Positions 53,194-61,599 of a stretch of 64,000 bases of DNA are shown here, piece by piece; the first letter of the stretch is position 1, and each line of letters opens with the position of its first letter. Made by a program: the position numbers and the translations under genes. Source of the DNA: Streptomyces daqingensis (GTDB lineage Bacteria; Actinomycetota; Actinomycetes; Streptomycetales; Streptomycetaceae). The notes beneath the pieces were generated by a model that saw only the letters and a list, made by a program, of their open reading frames with translations, searched no databases and was not told the origin of the DNA. The stretch covers positions 434,001 through 498,000 of the forward strand of contig NZ_BMMP01000002.1 in assembly GCF_014645895.1 (NCBI RefSeq). The letters run 5' to 3'.

Positions 53194-54201
53194 TCAGGAA
53201 CCGGCGCCGAGTGCGGGGATGATCTCGCTCCCGTAGGCGTCGATGGTCGACTCCGTGGCATCGTGCATGGCGTACACCGCGAACTGGTCGACACCCAGTT
53301 CGCGGAGCTCCTTCAGCCGCTGCACGTGTGCCTCCGCCGGGCCCAGCAGGCAGAAGCGGTCGACGACCTCGTCGGGCACGAAGGCGGTGTCCGGGTTCCC
53401 GGCGCGGCCGTGGTGCGAGTAGTCGTAGCCCTGCCGGGCCTTGATGTAGTCGGTCAGCGCGGTGGGGACGAGGTCGGAGTTCTCTCCGTAGCGTTCGACG
53501 AGGTCGGCCACGTGGTTGCCGACCATGCCGCCGAACCAGCGGCACTGCTCCCGGGCGTGCGCGAGGTCGTCGCCGACGTAGGCGGGGGCGGCGACGCAGA
53601 TCGTGACCTCGTCGGGGTCGCGTCCGGCCTCGACGGCGGCGACGCGCACCGCCTTGACCATGTACTCCGTCAGATACGGGTCGGCGAGCTGCAGGATGAA
53701 GCCGTCCGCCTCGCGGCCGGCCATGGCCAGCGCCTTCGGCCCGTAAGCCCCCATCCACACCGGCAGCTTGCTGTCGCGCACCCACGGCAGCTTCACGGGC
53801 GTGCCGTCGAGGACGGCCTCGCGCCCCTCGGCCAGGTCGCGGATGACGGACATCGCCTCGCTGAGGCGGGCTAGGGTGTTCGGCTTCCGCCCGGCCACGC
53901 GCATCGCCGAGTCGCCGCGTCCGATGCCGCAGACGGTGCGGTTGCCGTACATCTCGTTGAGCGTGGCGAACGTCGAGGCGGTGACCTCCCACGAGCGGGT
54001 GCCCGGGTTGGTCACCATGGGACCGACGATCAGCTTCTCGGTGTTCTCCAGCACGCGGCTGTGGATGACGTACGGCTCCTGCCAGAGCACCGCCGAGTCG
54101 AACGTCCACCCGTAGCGGAAGCCGTTGCGTTCGGCGCGGCGCATGAGGCCGACGGTCCGGGAGCCGGGCGGGTCAGTCTGCAGTACGAGTCCGAAGTCCA
54201 T
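53194..54201 (-). CDS. LLM-class F420-dependent oxidoreductase (TIGR03842-like)
   Basis: 335 residues with an AAAGGA ribosome site. Luciferase-like TIM barrel: MDFGLVLQTDPPGSRTVGLM at the start, YGWTFDSAVLWQEPYV, IVGPMVTNPGTRSWEVTAS, VCGIGRGDSAMR, and GPKALAMAGREADGFILQLA. It fits a subgroup repeatedly found with dihydropyrimidinase genes (from memory, TIGR03842). It is fourth in the operon and starts 40 bases after the dihydropyrimidinase stop. The operon lacks a classical dihydropyrimidine dehydrogenase, so this enzyme could do the reductive first step with reduced F420 or FMN. That is a hypothesis. Confidence 0.85.
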   Translation of the reverse strand: MDFGLVLQTDPPGSRTVGLMRRAERNGFRYGWTFDSAVLWQEPYVIHSRVLENTEKLIVGPMVTNPGTRSWEVTASTFATLNEMYGNRTVCGIGRGDSAMRVAGRKPNTLARLSEAMSVIRDLAEGREAVLDGTPVKLPWVRDSKLPVWMGAYGPKALAMAGREADGFILQLADPYLTEYMVKAVRVAAVEAGRDPDEVTICVAAPAYVGDDLAHAREQCRWFGGMVGNHVADLVERYGENSDLVPTALTDYIKARQGYDYSHHGRAGNPDTAFVPDEVVDRFCLLGPAEAHVQRLKELRELGVDQFAVYAMHDATESTIDAYGSEIIPALGAGS

Positions 54202-54241
54202 GCCAGAGTCCTTTCGGTGTTTTGTTGTCCGGCTGCCGTGC

Positions 54242-55648
54242 TCAGTCCAGGAGTTGGCACAGACCGCGGGGGGTGTACTGGCCGTGCCCGGCCCGTCCCG
54301 CGTACGTACGGCGGTCGATGACGGTCTCGCCGCGCGAGAGCACCGTCTCCACCTGCCCGGTGATCTGCTTGCCCTCGTACGCCGAGTAGTCGACGTTCAT
54401 GTGGTGCGTCTCGGCGGACAGGGTCTGCCGGGCCTGCGGGTCGTAGATGACGACGTCGGCGTCCGAACCGGGCTGCAGGGTCCCCTTCTTGGGGTAGAGC
54501 CCGAACATGCGGGCCGGCGTGGCGCAGGCCAGCTCGATCCAGCGGCGCCGCGAGATGTGGCCGTCGAGGACCGCCTGGTGCAGCAGGTCCATGCGGTGCT
54601 CCACACCGGGCATGCCGTTTGGGATCTTCGAGAAGTCGCCCCGGCCCAGCTCCTTCTGGCCGACGAAGCAGAACGGGCAGTGGTCGGTCGAGACCACCTG
54701 CAGGTCGTCGGTGCGCAGGCCCCGCCACAGCGCCGCCTGGTGCTCCTTGGGCCGCAGCGGCGTGGAGCAGACGTACTTGGCGCCGCCGAAGTCCGGCTCC
54801 GCGAGGTTGTCCGTGGAGAGGAAGAGGTACTGCGGGCAGGTCTCCCCGAAGACGGGAAGGCCCTTGTCGCGCGCGGTCGCGAGCTCGGCGACGGCCTCCT
54901 CCGCGGACACGTGCACGACGTAGAGCGGCGAACCCGCCACGCGGGCCAGCTGGATGGCGCGGTGCGTGGCCTCGGCCTCCAGCAGCGCCTTGCGCACCTC
55001 GCCGTGGTAGCGGGGGTCGGTCCGGCCCGCGGCCAGGGCCTGTTCGACGAGGACGTCGATGGCGATGCCGTTCTCGGCGTGCATCATCGTCAGCGCCCCG
55101 TTGGAGGCGGTGCGCTGCATGGCGCGGAGGATCTGCCCGTCGTCGCTGTAGAAGACGCCCGGGTAGGCCATGAACATCTTGAAGGAGGTGATGCCCTCCT
55201 CCACCAGTATGTCCATCTCCTTGAGGGTGCCCTCGTTGACGTCGGAGAGGATCATGTGGAACGCGTAGTCGACGGAGCACTGGGCGTCGGCCTTCGCGTG
55301 CCAGCGGTCCAGCCCCTCGCGCAGGGCCTGGCCCTTGGTCTGCACGGCGAAGTCGACGATGGTGGTGGTGCCGCCCCAGGCCGCCGCCCGGGTGCCCGAC
55401 GCGAAGTCGTCGGAGGAGAAGGTGCCTCCGAAGGGGAAGTCCATGTGGGTGTGCGCGTCGACGCCGCCGGGGACGACGTACTTGCCGGAGGCGTCGATGG
55501 TGCGTTCCGCGTTCCAGCTCTCGGCGACGGTGCTGCCGCTCGCTGCGACCGCGACGACGCGGCCGTCCTCGATCAGGATGTCGGCGTGCGTCTCGTCGGC
55601 TGCCGTGATCACGAGACCGCCGCGAACTGCCGTACGGGTGTGCGTCAT
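54242..55648 (-). CDS. Dihydropyrimidinase / D-hydantoinase
   Basis: 468 residues. Binuclear metal site: VDAHTHMDFPFGG, the carboxylated Lys in ITSFKMFMAYPG, His in YVVHVSAEEA, and Asp in STDHCPF. It opens 5,6-dihydrouracil or hydantoins to N-carbamoyl-beta-amino acids. The ATG overlaps the aminotransferase stop (ATGA). It is followed by a beta-ureidopropionase-like step encoded at the operon head. The sequence does not settle whether dihydrouracil or a hydantoin is the true substrate. Confidence 0.92.
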   Translation of the reverse strand: MTHTRTAVRGGLVITAADETHADILIEDGRVVAVAASGSTVAESWNAERTIDASGKYVVPGGVDAHTHMDFPFGGTFSSDDFASGTRAAAWGGTTTIVDFAVQTKGQALREGLDRWHAKADAQCSVDYAFHMILSDVNEGTLKEMDILVEEGITSFKMFMAYPGVFYSDDGQILRAMQRTASNGALTMMHAENGIAIDVLVEQALAAGRTDPRYHGEVRKALLEAEATHRAIQLARVAGSPLYVVHVSAEEAVAELATARDKGLPVFGETCPQYLFLSTDNLAEPDFGGAKYVCSTPLRPKEHQAALWRGLRTDDLQVVSTDHCPFCFVGQKELGRGDFSKIPNGMPGVEHRMDLLHQAVLDGHISRRRWIELACATPARMFGLYPKKGTLQPGSDADVVIYDPQARQTLSAETHHMNVDYSAYEGKQITGQVETVLSRGETVIDRRTYAGRAGHGQYTPRGLCQLLD

Positions 55649-56994
55649 TGCGGGTTCTTCCCCTCCAGCTGAGTGTCTGCCGTGCGCAACGCGTGCTCCA
55701 GGATCTCGGCGCCCTCCTCCGCCTCCGCGACGGTCAGCGTCAGCGGCGGCGCCACCCGCAGGACGCTGCTGGTGGAGTGGCCGCCCCCCTTGCCGATGAG
55801 CAGCCCTCTCTCGCGGGCCAGTTCCTGCACCAGCGAGGCCGCCTCCGGCCACGGCTCGTCGGTGCCGTGACGTACGAGCTCGACACCGGCCATCAGGCCC
55901 CTGCCGCGCACCTCGCGAACGATGCCCAGCCCGGCCGCCGCCGCCCGCAGCCGCTCCAGCAGCAGCCCGCCGACCCGGCGCGCGTTGCCCTGGAGGTCGT
56001 GCTCCAGCAGGTAGTTGAGGTTGGCGTTGCCGGCGGCCATGGTCACGGGGCTGCCGCCGAAGGTGGAGATCGAGTTGGCCGGGAGGCAGTTCATGACCTC
56101 GGCGCGGGCGACGACGCCGCCGATCGACATGCCGTTGCCGATGCCCTTGGCGAAGGTGAGGATGTCGGGCGGTCCCGCCTGCGCGTGCGCCTGCCAGCCC
56201 CAGAAGTGCTCGCCGGTGCGGCCCCAGCCCGTCTGCACCTCGTCGCTGATCCACAACACGCCGCGCTCGCGCAGCACTTCGCGGAAGGCGGCGAGAAGCC
56301 CGTCGGGGCCGGAGGTGAACCCGCCCACGCCCTGCACGGGTTCGGCGATCAGAGCGGCCACGTCGCCCCCGGCCTGTCCGAGCATGTCGGCCAGGTCCTC
56401 GGTGCAGGCGTCGACGAACGCCGCGTCGTCGAGCTCGGCGAACGGTCCCCGGGTCCGCACGCCGCCGTGCACGTACAGCGTCTGGAGCGGCGAGAGGGAC
56501 GTCGGCGACCAGGACCGGTTCCCGGTGATGCCGATCGCCGAGAACGACCGCCCGTGGTAGCTGTTGCGCAGCGCCACGATCTGGTTCGAGCGGCGGTAGG
56601 TGGTGGCCAGCAGCAGGGCGGTGTCGTTGGCCTCCGTACCGGACGTGGTGAAGAAGACGCGGGCGTCCGGGATTCCGGACACCGCGGCGATGCGCTCCGC
56701 CAACTCCACCATGGGGCGGTCCAGATAGAGGCTGGAGGTGTGCAGGATGCGCTGCGCCTGCTCGCTGACGGCCTTGGTGACCTCGGGCAGCGCGTGCGCC
56801 GTCATGGTGGTGAGGATGCCGCCGAAGAAGTCGAGGTAGCGCTTGCCCTCGCTGTCCCAGACGTGCCGCCCCTCGCCGTGGGTGATCTCGATCGGCTCGT
56901 CGTAGTAGAGCGCGAGCCAGTCGGGCAGAACGGCGCGGTGGCGGTTGTGGAGCACCCTCGGCGAACCAGCCGGGTCGTGGTCCGCGGTGGTCAT
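55645..56994 (-). CDS. Class III aminotransferase (beta-alanine/omega-amino acid type)
   Basis: 449 residues from the ATG at 56994, which shares a base with the upstream stop. PLP motifs: TTSGTEANDTALLLAT, SYHGRSFSAIGITG, the Asp in LWISDEVQTGWGRTGEHF, and the Schiff-base Lys in TFAKGIGNGMSIGGVVA. In this operon it should convert beta-alanine or 3-aminoisobutyrate, the products of pyrimidine degradation, to the semialdehydes. The family also includes alanine-glyoxylate and GABA aminotransferases. Confidence 0.9.
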   Translation of the reverse strand: MTTADHDPAGSPRVLHNRHRAVLPDWLALYYDEPIEITHGEGRHVWDSEGKRYLDFFGGILTTMTAHALPEVTKAVSEQAQRILHTSSLYLDRPMVELAERIAAVSGIPDARVFFTTSGTEANDTALLLATTYRRSNQIVALRNSYHGRSFSAIGITGNRSWSPTSLSPLQTLYVHGGVRTRGPFAELDDAAFVDACTEDLADMLGQAGGDVAALIAEPVQGVGGFTSGPDGLLAAFREVLRERGVLWISDEVQTGWGRTGEHFWGWQAHAQAGPPDILTFAKGIGNGMSIGGVVARAEVMNCLPANSISTFGGSPVTMAAGNANLNYLLEHDLQGNARRVGGLLLERLRAAAAGLGIVREVRGRGLMAGVELVRHGTDEPWPEAASLVQELARERGLLIGKGGGHSTSSVLRVAPPLTLTVAEAEEGAEILEHALRTADTQLEGKNPQ

Positions 56995-57836
56995 CAGGGC
57001 TGCACCAGCCCGTCGTAGGCGTCGGGGCGGCGGTCGCGGTAGAAGGCCCACTGCTCACGGACCTCGTCGATCATGCCGAAGTCCAGGTCGCGTACGACGA
57101 GTTCCTCTTCCTTGTCGCTCGCGACGTCCCCGACGAACTGGCCGCGCGGGTCGACGAAGTAGCTGGTGCCGTAGAAGTCGTTGTCGCCGTACTCCTCCTG
57201 GCCGACACGGTTGATGGCCGCGACGAAGTACTCGTTCGCCACCGCCGCCGCGGGCTGTTCGAGCTGCCAGAGGTAGGAGGACAGGCCGCGGTGGGTGGCC
57301 GACGGGTTGTAGACGAGGTGAGCCCCGGCAAGGCCGAGGGCGCGCCAGCCCTCCGGGAAGTGCCGGTCGTAGCAGATGTAGACGCCGACCTTGCCGACCG
57401 CGGTGTCGAAGACCGGCCAGCCCAGGTTCCCCGGCTTGAAGTAGAACTTCTCCCAGAAGCCCTTGACCTGGGGGATGTGGTGCTTGCGGTACTTGCCGAG
57501 GTAAGAGCCGTCGGCGTCGATGACGGCGGCGGTGTTGAAGTAGAAGCCCGACTGCTCCTTCTCGAAGACGGGCACCACGATCACCATGCCGGTCTCCCGG
57601 GCGAGATCCTGCATCCGCCGCACCGTCGGCCCGTCCGGCACGGACTCCGCCCACTTGTAGTGCTCGGCGTCCTGGACCTGGCAGAAGTACGGGGCGTTGA
57701 AGACCTCCTGGAAGCCGATCACCTTGGCCCCCTGCCGGGCGGCCTCCCGCGCGTGCTGCTCGTGCTTCGCGATCATCGACTCGGTGTCGCCGGTCCACGT
57801 CGCCTGTACGAGTGCGGCGCGCACAACATCGGTCAT
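56994..57836 (-). CDS. Carbon-nitrogen hydrolase, probable beta-ureidopropionase
   Basis: 280 residues with an ideal AAAGGAG site. The nitrilase-superfamily triad is clear: E44 in FQEVFNAPY, K118 in KYRKHHIP, and C155 in YICYDRHFPEG. The product length and KHHIPQVKGFWEKFYF are close to N-carbamoylputrescine and beta-ureidopropionase amidases. In an operon with dihydropyrimidinase it most likely hydrolyses N-carbamoyl-beta-alanine to beta-alanine, ammonia and CO2. It is the first gene, driven by the promoter at 57900-57928. Confidence 0.88.
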   Translation of the reverse strand: MTDVVRAALVQATWTGDTESMIAKHEQHAREAARQGAKVIGFQEVFNAPYFCQVQDAEHYKWAESVPDGPTVRRMQDLARETGMVIVVPVFEKEQSGFYFNTAAVIDADGSYLGKYRKHHIPQVKGFWEKFYFKPGNLGWPVFDTAVGKVGVYICYDRHFPEGWRALGLAGAHLVYNPSATHRGLSSYLWQLEQPAAAVANEYFVAAINRVGQEEYGDNDFYGTSYFVDPRGQFVGDVASDKEEELVVRDLDFGMIDEVREQWAFYRDRRPDAYDGLVQP

Positions 57837-57899
57837 GAGCAGCTCCTTTGGGAGGGAGGTCAGGGCAATGCGACACGCGTAGATCCACGTGAGAATGTG

Positions 57900-57928
57900 A
57901 CCGTAGGTCCCGTCACGCACGGTGGCAA
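57900..57928 (-). promoter_or_regulatory. Promoter of the pyrimidine-type catabolic operon
   Basis: Minus-strand TTGCCA (57923-57928), a 17-base spacer, and TACGGT (57900-57905) lie about 65 bases before the amidohydrolase start. This -35 is identical to that of the peptide ABC operon. The rest of the 349-base gap (57837-58185) contains only the terminator at 58126-58159. Confidence 0.55.
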
Positions 57929-58125
57929 GGGCATCGACGTTAGGTCGCCCGATCGATCTTGTTTCCGGTCCGTGTCAAGACCGCGTGGCCTGCGCGGCCG
58001 GGCCCGACGGCCCTCCGACGCCGGGCCGGCCGGTACCGCGTCCCGTCGCGCCGCGGCCCGCGATGCAGGCGCCGGCGGACGGGGTGGGCTACCGGTGCGT
58101 CGCGGGAGACCGGCGCCACGTACAG

Positions 58126-58159
58126 CTGCGCCGCGGGCGGTGTCCCGCCCGCGGCGCAG
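58126..58159 (-). terminator. Terminator hairpin after the secreted gamma-glutamyltransferase gene
   Basis: CTGCGCCGCGGGCGG (58126-58140) and its reverse complement (58145-58159) form a perfect 15-bp stem with a four-base loop, 26 bases beyond the stop codon. Confidence 0.75.
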
Positions 58160-58185
58160 TCCAACTCTCGTCTCCAGACGCCCGG

Positions 58186-60012
58186 TTACTTCTTCGAGGG
58201 ACGTACCACCATCGCCGAGCCGCCGCCGCGGCGCTCCTTCTCGGCCGCCGCGAGCCAGCGTCCGTCCGGCAGAGGCCGCACGGCCGTGGCCGCGCCCAGC
58301 TCCGGGACCTTCGTGAACGCGTGGCCCAGCTCCTCGAGTTCGGGCCGCACGTCGCTCCCGTAGAGCTTCGGCTCGATCTCGGTCTTCGCCGCGTTGCGCT
58401 GGCTCGCGCGCGGCGCGTTCAGCGCCTTGTCCAGCGGCATGCCGCGGTCCACGTGGTTGATCATGGTCTGCAGCACCGTCGTGATGATGGTCGCGCCGCC
58501 CGGTGAACCGAGGGCGAAGGCGGGCTTGCCCTCGTCCAGCACGATCGTCGGCGACATGGACGAGCGCGGCCGCTTGCCCGGGCCGGGCAGGTTCGGGTCG
58601 TGGACGTCCGGGTCGACCGGCTCGAACGAGAAGTCCGTCAGCTCGTTGTTGAGGAGGAAGCCCCGGCCGGGCACGGTGATGCCGCTGCCGCCGGTCTGCT
58701 CGATCGTCAGCGTGTAGGCGACGACGTTGCCCCACTTGTCGGCCGTCGTCAGGTGCGTGGTGCTCTCCCCCTCGTAGGGGGTGCGGGTGGCCTTGTCGCC
58801 GCTGCCGCAGTCGGACGGATCACGCGGATCGCCGGGCGCGACGGGGCTCTTGAGCACCTCGTCGTCCTTGATGAGGCAGGCGCGGGAGTCGGCGAACCGC
58901 TGGGAGAGCAGCTCCTTCGTCGGCACGTCCTCGGCCGCCGGGTCGCCGACCCAGCGCCCGCGGTCGGCGAACGCGACGCGGCTCGCCTCGATGTAGCGGT
59001 GCAGCAGCTCCTTCTTGCTGAGCTTGCCGAGGTCGCCGCCTTCGAGGATGTTCAGCGCCTCGCCCACGGTCGTACCGCCCGACGAGGAGGGCGCCATGCC
59101 GAAGACGTCGAGGCCGCGGTACTCGGTGCGGGACGGGGCCTGCTTCTTGACCTTGTAGGCCTTCAGGTCCTCCGCCGTGAGGTCACCGCTGCGGATCTTC
59201 TTCTTCGCGTCCTCGCCGACCGGCGGCTTCCGGACGGTGTCGACGATGTCCTCGGCGACCGGCCCCTCGTAGAGCGCGTCCGCGCCCTCGCGGCCCATCG
59301 TCTTGTAGGTGCGCGCCAGGTCCGGGTTGCGCATCGTCGAACCCACCTCGGGCAGCTCGCCGCCCGGCATGAACAGGTCGACGGTGTCCGGGAAGTTGCG
59401 GAAGCGTTCCTCGTTGTCGGCGGTCTGCTGACGGAACGTCTCGTCCACCTCGAAGCCCTTGCGGGCGAGCCGCTCCGCGGGCGAGAGGACGTCGCGCATC
59501 GACTTCGAGCCCCACTTGTCGAGGGCCTTCTCCCAGGTGGCGGGTGTGCCGGGGGTGCCGACGCTCAGTCCGCTGGTGACGACCTCGTCGAACGGCAGCG
59601 CCTCGCCGTCCTCCTGGAAGAGCTTCTCGTCCGCGCTCGCGGGGGCGGTCTCACGGCCGTCCAGCGTGCGCACCTTGCCGCTCTTCGCGTCGTAGGACAC
59701 GAAGTAGCCGCCTCCGCCGACGCCCGCCGAGTACGGCTCGGTGACGCCGAGCGCCGCAGCGGTGGCGACGGCCGCGTCGACCGCGTTGCCGCCCTGCTTG
59801 AGCACCTTGATCCCGGCCGCCGAGGCGTCGGGGTCCACACTGGAGACGGCGCCGCCGTGGCCGACCGCAACGGACTCCTTCTTCGGTTGCGCCGAGCCGT
59901 CCTTCGTACCGGCTCCGGCGGGCGCGAGAACGGCACCCACTGTGCCGATGGCCGCCGTCGCGGTGATCAGGGCGAGCAGTCTGGCGGAACGGCGGTTGGT
60001 CATGCGCCGCAT
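58186..60012 (-). CDS. ggt: Gamma-glutamyltransferase, secreted
   Basis: 608 residues from the ATG at 60012 with AGGAGG five bases upstream. The signal peptide (ARLLALITATAAIGTVGAVL) ends near residue 34. The Ntn-hydrolase features are canonical: GGNAVDAAVATAAALGVTEP, LDGRETAPASA, and the processing site GESTTHLTTADKWGN, where T418 becomes the nucleophile of the small subunit. GSPGGATIITTVLQ is the oxyanion region. It hydrolyses glutathione-like and poly-gamma-glutamyl compounds outside the cell. Mycothiol organisms do not make glutathione, so scavenging is likely. Confidence 0.92.
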   Translation of the reverse strand: MRRMTNRRSARLLALITATAAIGTVGAVLAPAGAGTKDGSAQPKKESVAVGHGGAVSSVDPDASAAGIKVLKQGGNAVDAAVATAAALGVTEPYSAGVGGGGYFVSYDAKSGKVRTLDGRETAPASADEKLFQEDGEALPFDEVVTSGLSVGTPGTPATWEKALDKWGSKSMRDVLSPAERLARKGFEVDETFRQQTADNEERFRNFPDTVDLFMPGGELPEVGSTMRNPDLARTYKTMGREGADALYEGPVAEDIVDTVRKPPVGEDAKKKIRSGDLTAEDLKAYKVKKQAPSRTEYRGLDVFGMAPSSSGGTTVGEALNILEGGDLGKLSKKELLHRYIEASRVAFADRGRWVGDPAAEDVPTKELLSQRFADSRACLIKDDEVLKSPVAPGDPRDPSDCGSGDKATRTPYEGESTTHLTTADKWGNVVAYTLTIEQTGGSGITVPGRGFLLNNELTDFSFEPVDPDVHDPNLPGPGKRPRSSMSPTIVLDEGKPAFALGSPGGATIITTVLQTMINHVDRGMPLDKALNAPRASQRNAAKTEIEPKLYGSDVRPELEELGHAFTKVPELGAATAVRPLPDGRWLAAAEKERRGGGSAMVVRPSKK

Positions 60013-60149
60013 GGACACCTCCTGACGGGATTGGTCAGCGAAGAGTAGCCCCCGGACGTGTGCACGTCAGCATCGGTGCGGGCTTCGCCGCGACCCGTCC
60101 CTCCCCGGGGCCCTCGGGCATACCCGTACGACCGCGTAGCCGGCGGATG

Positions 60150-60155
60150 TACGCT
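60150..60155 (+). promoter_or_regulatory. -10 of a probable leaderless promoter
   Basis: TACGCT is followed by eight bases and the ATG at 60164, the same arrangement as upstream of the sirtuin gene. Confidence 0.45.
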
Positions 60156-60163
60156 GCCGCCCC

Positions 60164-60895
60164 ATGACGGACAACCTCCGTGACATCGTGCTCGGTGTGC
60201 TGGCGGCCGGCGCCGTGGCGGCTCTGGGCTGGTTCGCCCGTACCTGGCTGTGGAGGCGCGAGCTCCGCCGCACCCAGCGCTTCTTCGGCCTGCCGAGCCA
60301 CTCCGAGTGCGTGATGGTCGTCGACCGCGACCCGGCCGCGGGCGAATGGGCCGTCGGACGGAACGACGCCTTCGCCCTCCTGGAGCTGTCCGCCCTGATC
60401 AAGGAGTGCGGCGCGAGGGCCGACGTCGTACCGCACGACGCCACGCAGCAGGGCTTCGGGGAGCGCACGGAGTTCTGCGTCGGCGGGCCCACGTCGAACC
60501 GGCGCATGGCCGCGCATCTGCAGTCACTGCTGCCGGGCGCCGTCGTGGACGCGGAACGCGGCCCGGACCAGGCGGCCTTCACGATCGGCGGCGAGCGCCA
60601 CCTGGTGGAGCGCGGCGTCCGCGAGCACGTGCTGCTCGCACGTCTCACCGCCGGGCAGGACGCGGACATCCGCCCCGTCTTCCTCTTCTGCGGCCAGCGT
60701 TCGATAACCCACCAGGCCGCCGCCCGCTACCTCGCCCGGAACCACCGGCGGCTGATGCGCAAGTACGGGACGCGCGGGGACTTCTGCCTGCTGCTGCGGG
60801 TGGTCAACTCCCAGGCGTACGGCCCGGACGTGGTCGAACTCGTCGCCGACGTCACCCGCGCGGCCACCAGCGCTCCCCCGCCGGCGTCCGCCTGA
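60164..60895 (+). CDS. Hypothetical protein with one N-terminal membrane helix
   Basis: 243 residues. VLGVLAAGAVAALGWFA near the N-terminus is a single membrane segment, so the rest is probably cytoplasmic and anchored. The core (ECVMVVDRDPAAGEWAVGRN, LELSALIKECGARADVV, TEFCVGGPTSNRRMAAHL, VFLFCGQRSITHQAAARYL) has Rossmann-like strand-helix alternation, and GGPTSN could be a ligand loop. I do not recognise a named family. It ends four bases before the stop of the convergent neighbour. Confidence 0.75.
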   Translation: MTDNLRDIVLGVLAAGAVAALGWFARTWLWRRELRRTQRFFGLPSHSECVMVVDRDPAAGEWAVGRNDAFALLELSALIKECGARADVVPHDATQQGFGERTEFCVGGPTSNRRMAAHLQSLLPGAVVDAERGPDQAAFTIGGERHLVERGVREHVLLARLTAGQDADIRPVFLFCGQRSITHQAAARYLARNHRRLMRKYGTRGDFCLLLRVVNSQAYGPDVVELVADVTRAATSAPPPASA

Positions 60896-60898
60896 GAC

Positions 60899-61339
60899 TC
60901 ACCGCTCCGAGAACTCCGCGTAGAGCTGCGACAGCTCCGGCGTGCCCGTCTCCGCCCACGCGGCGCCCTCCTCCAGGACGTCCAGGCGGCGCCCCGAGGG
61001 CAGTTGCACGACCGGCTCACCGCCCGAGCCGAACCACCAGGCCGCGCCCGGCACCGTGCGGACGATGACGGTGCCCAGGTAGAGACCGGCGTCGCTGCCC
61101 AGCCACGGCGACACCTCCGGGTCCTCCCGCCAGCGGGGCAGCATCTGGTCCAGCTCCGCCAACGACTCGGCGGAGTCGTCGAGTTGCACTCCCTCGCGTC
61201 CCGCCAGTCCGCGCAGCAGCTCGCATTCCGAGAGCAGTTGCGCGACGCCCTCGGGGTCGCTGGACGCGGTGTCGGAGACGGGCGTGTCCGATGCCGCACC
61301 GTGCCTCTTACGCCAGTTGTCCAGGAAGGGGATGTTCAT
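60899..61339 (-). CDS. Hypothetical protein, DUF6278-like
   Basis: 146 residues. It starts MNIPFLDNWRKRHG and has a central acidic helix pair (LLSECELLRGLAGREGVQLD) followed by strands LGSDAGLYLGTVIVRT and GGEPVVQLPSGRRLDVL. I recall very similar Streptomyces proteins under DUF6278, but this is from memory. No catalytic motif, signal or membrane segment is visible. It may belong to the immunity-protein-like SMI1/SUKH or DUF6278 set; function unknown. Confidence 0.7.
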   Translation of the reverse strand: MNIPFLDNWRKRHGAASDTPVSDTASSDPEGVAQLLSECELLRGLAGREGVQLDDSAESLAELDQMLPRWREDPEVSPWLGSDAGLYLGTVIVRTVPGAAWWFGSGGEPVVQLPSGRRLDVLEEGAAWAETGTPELSQLYAEFSER

Positions 61340-61599
61340 ACGGATCAGGGTGGCATCCCCTGATGCGGGAGCACCACAGGCACGCTGTGCACGTGGAGGG
61401 GTACGGAAAAAACGCGGTGTGTCCGACTGGACACCTTGACGGCGCTTTGCCGTCTCTCTACCTTCACCGGGCCTGGGTCGAATCAAGGCGCGACGAAAGG
61501 GTGTTGAAGCCGGAAGCCACTGGGACGTGCCGTCAGGGTCGCCGCGGGTCCGCGGAGATCCGCGCGGCAGGGCCCGGACGCCAGAGAGGACCAGTCGGC

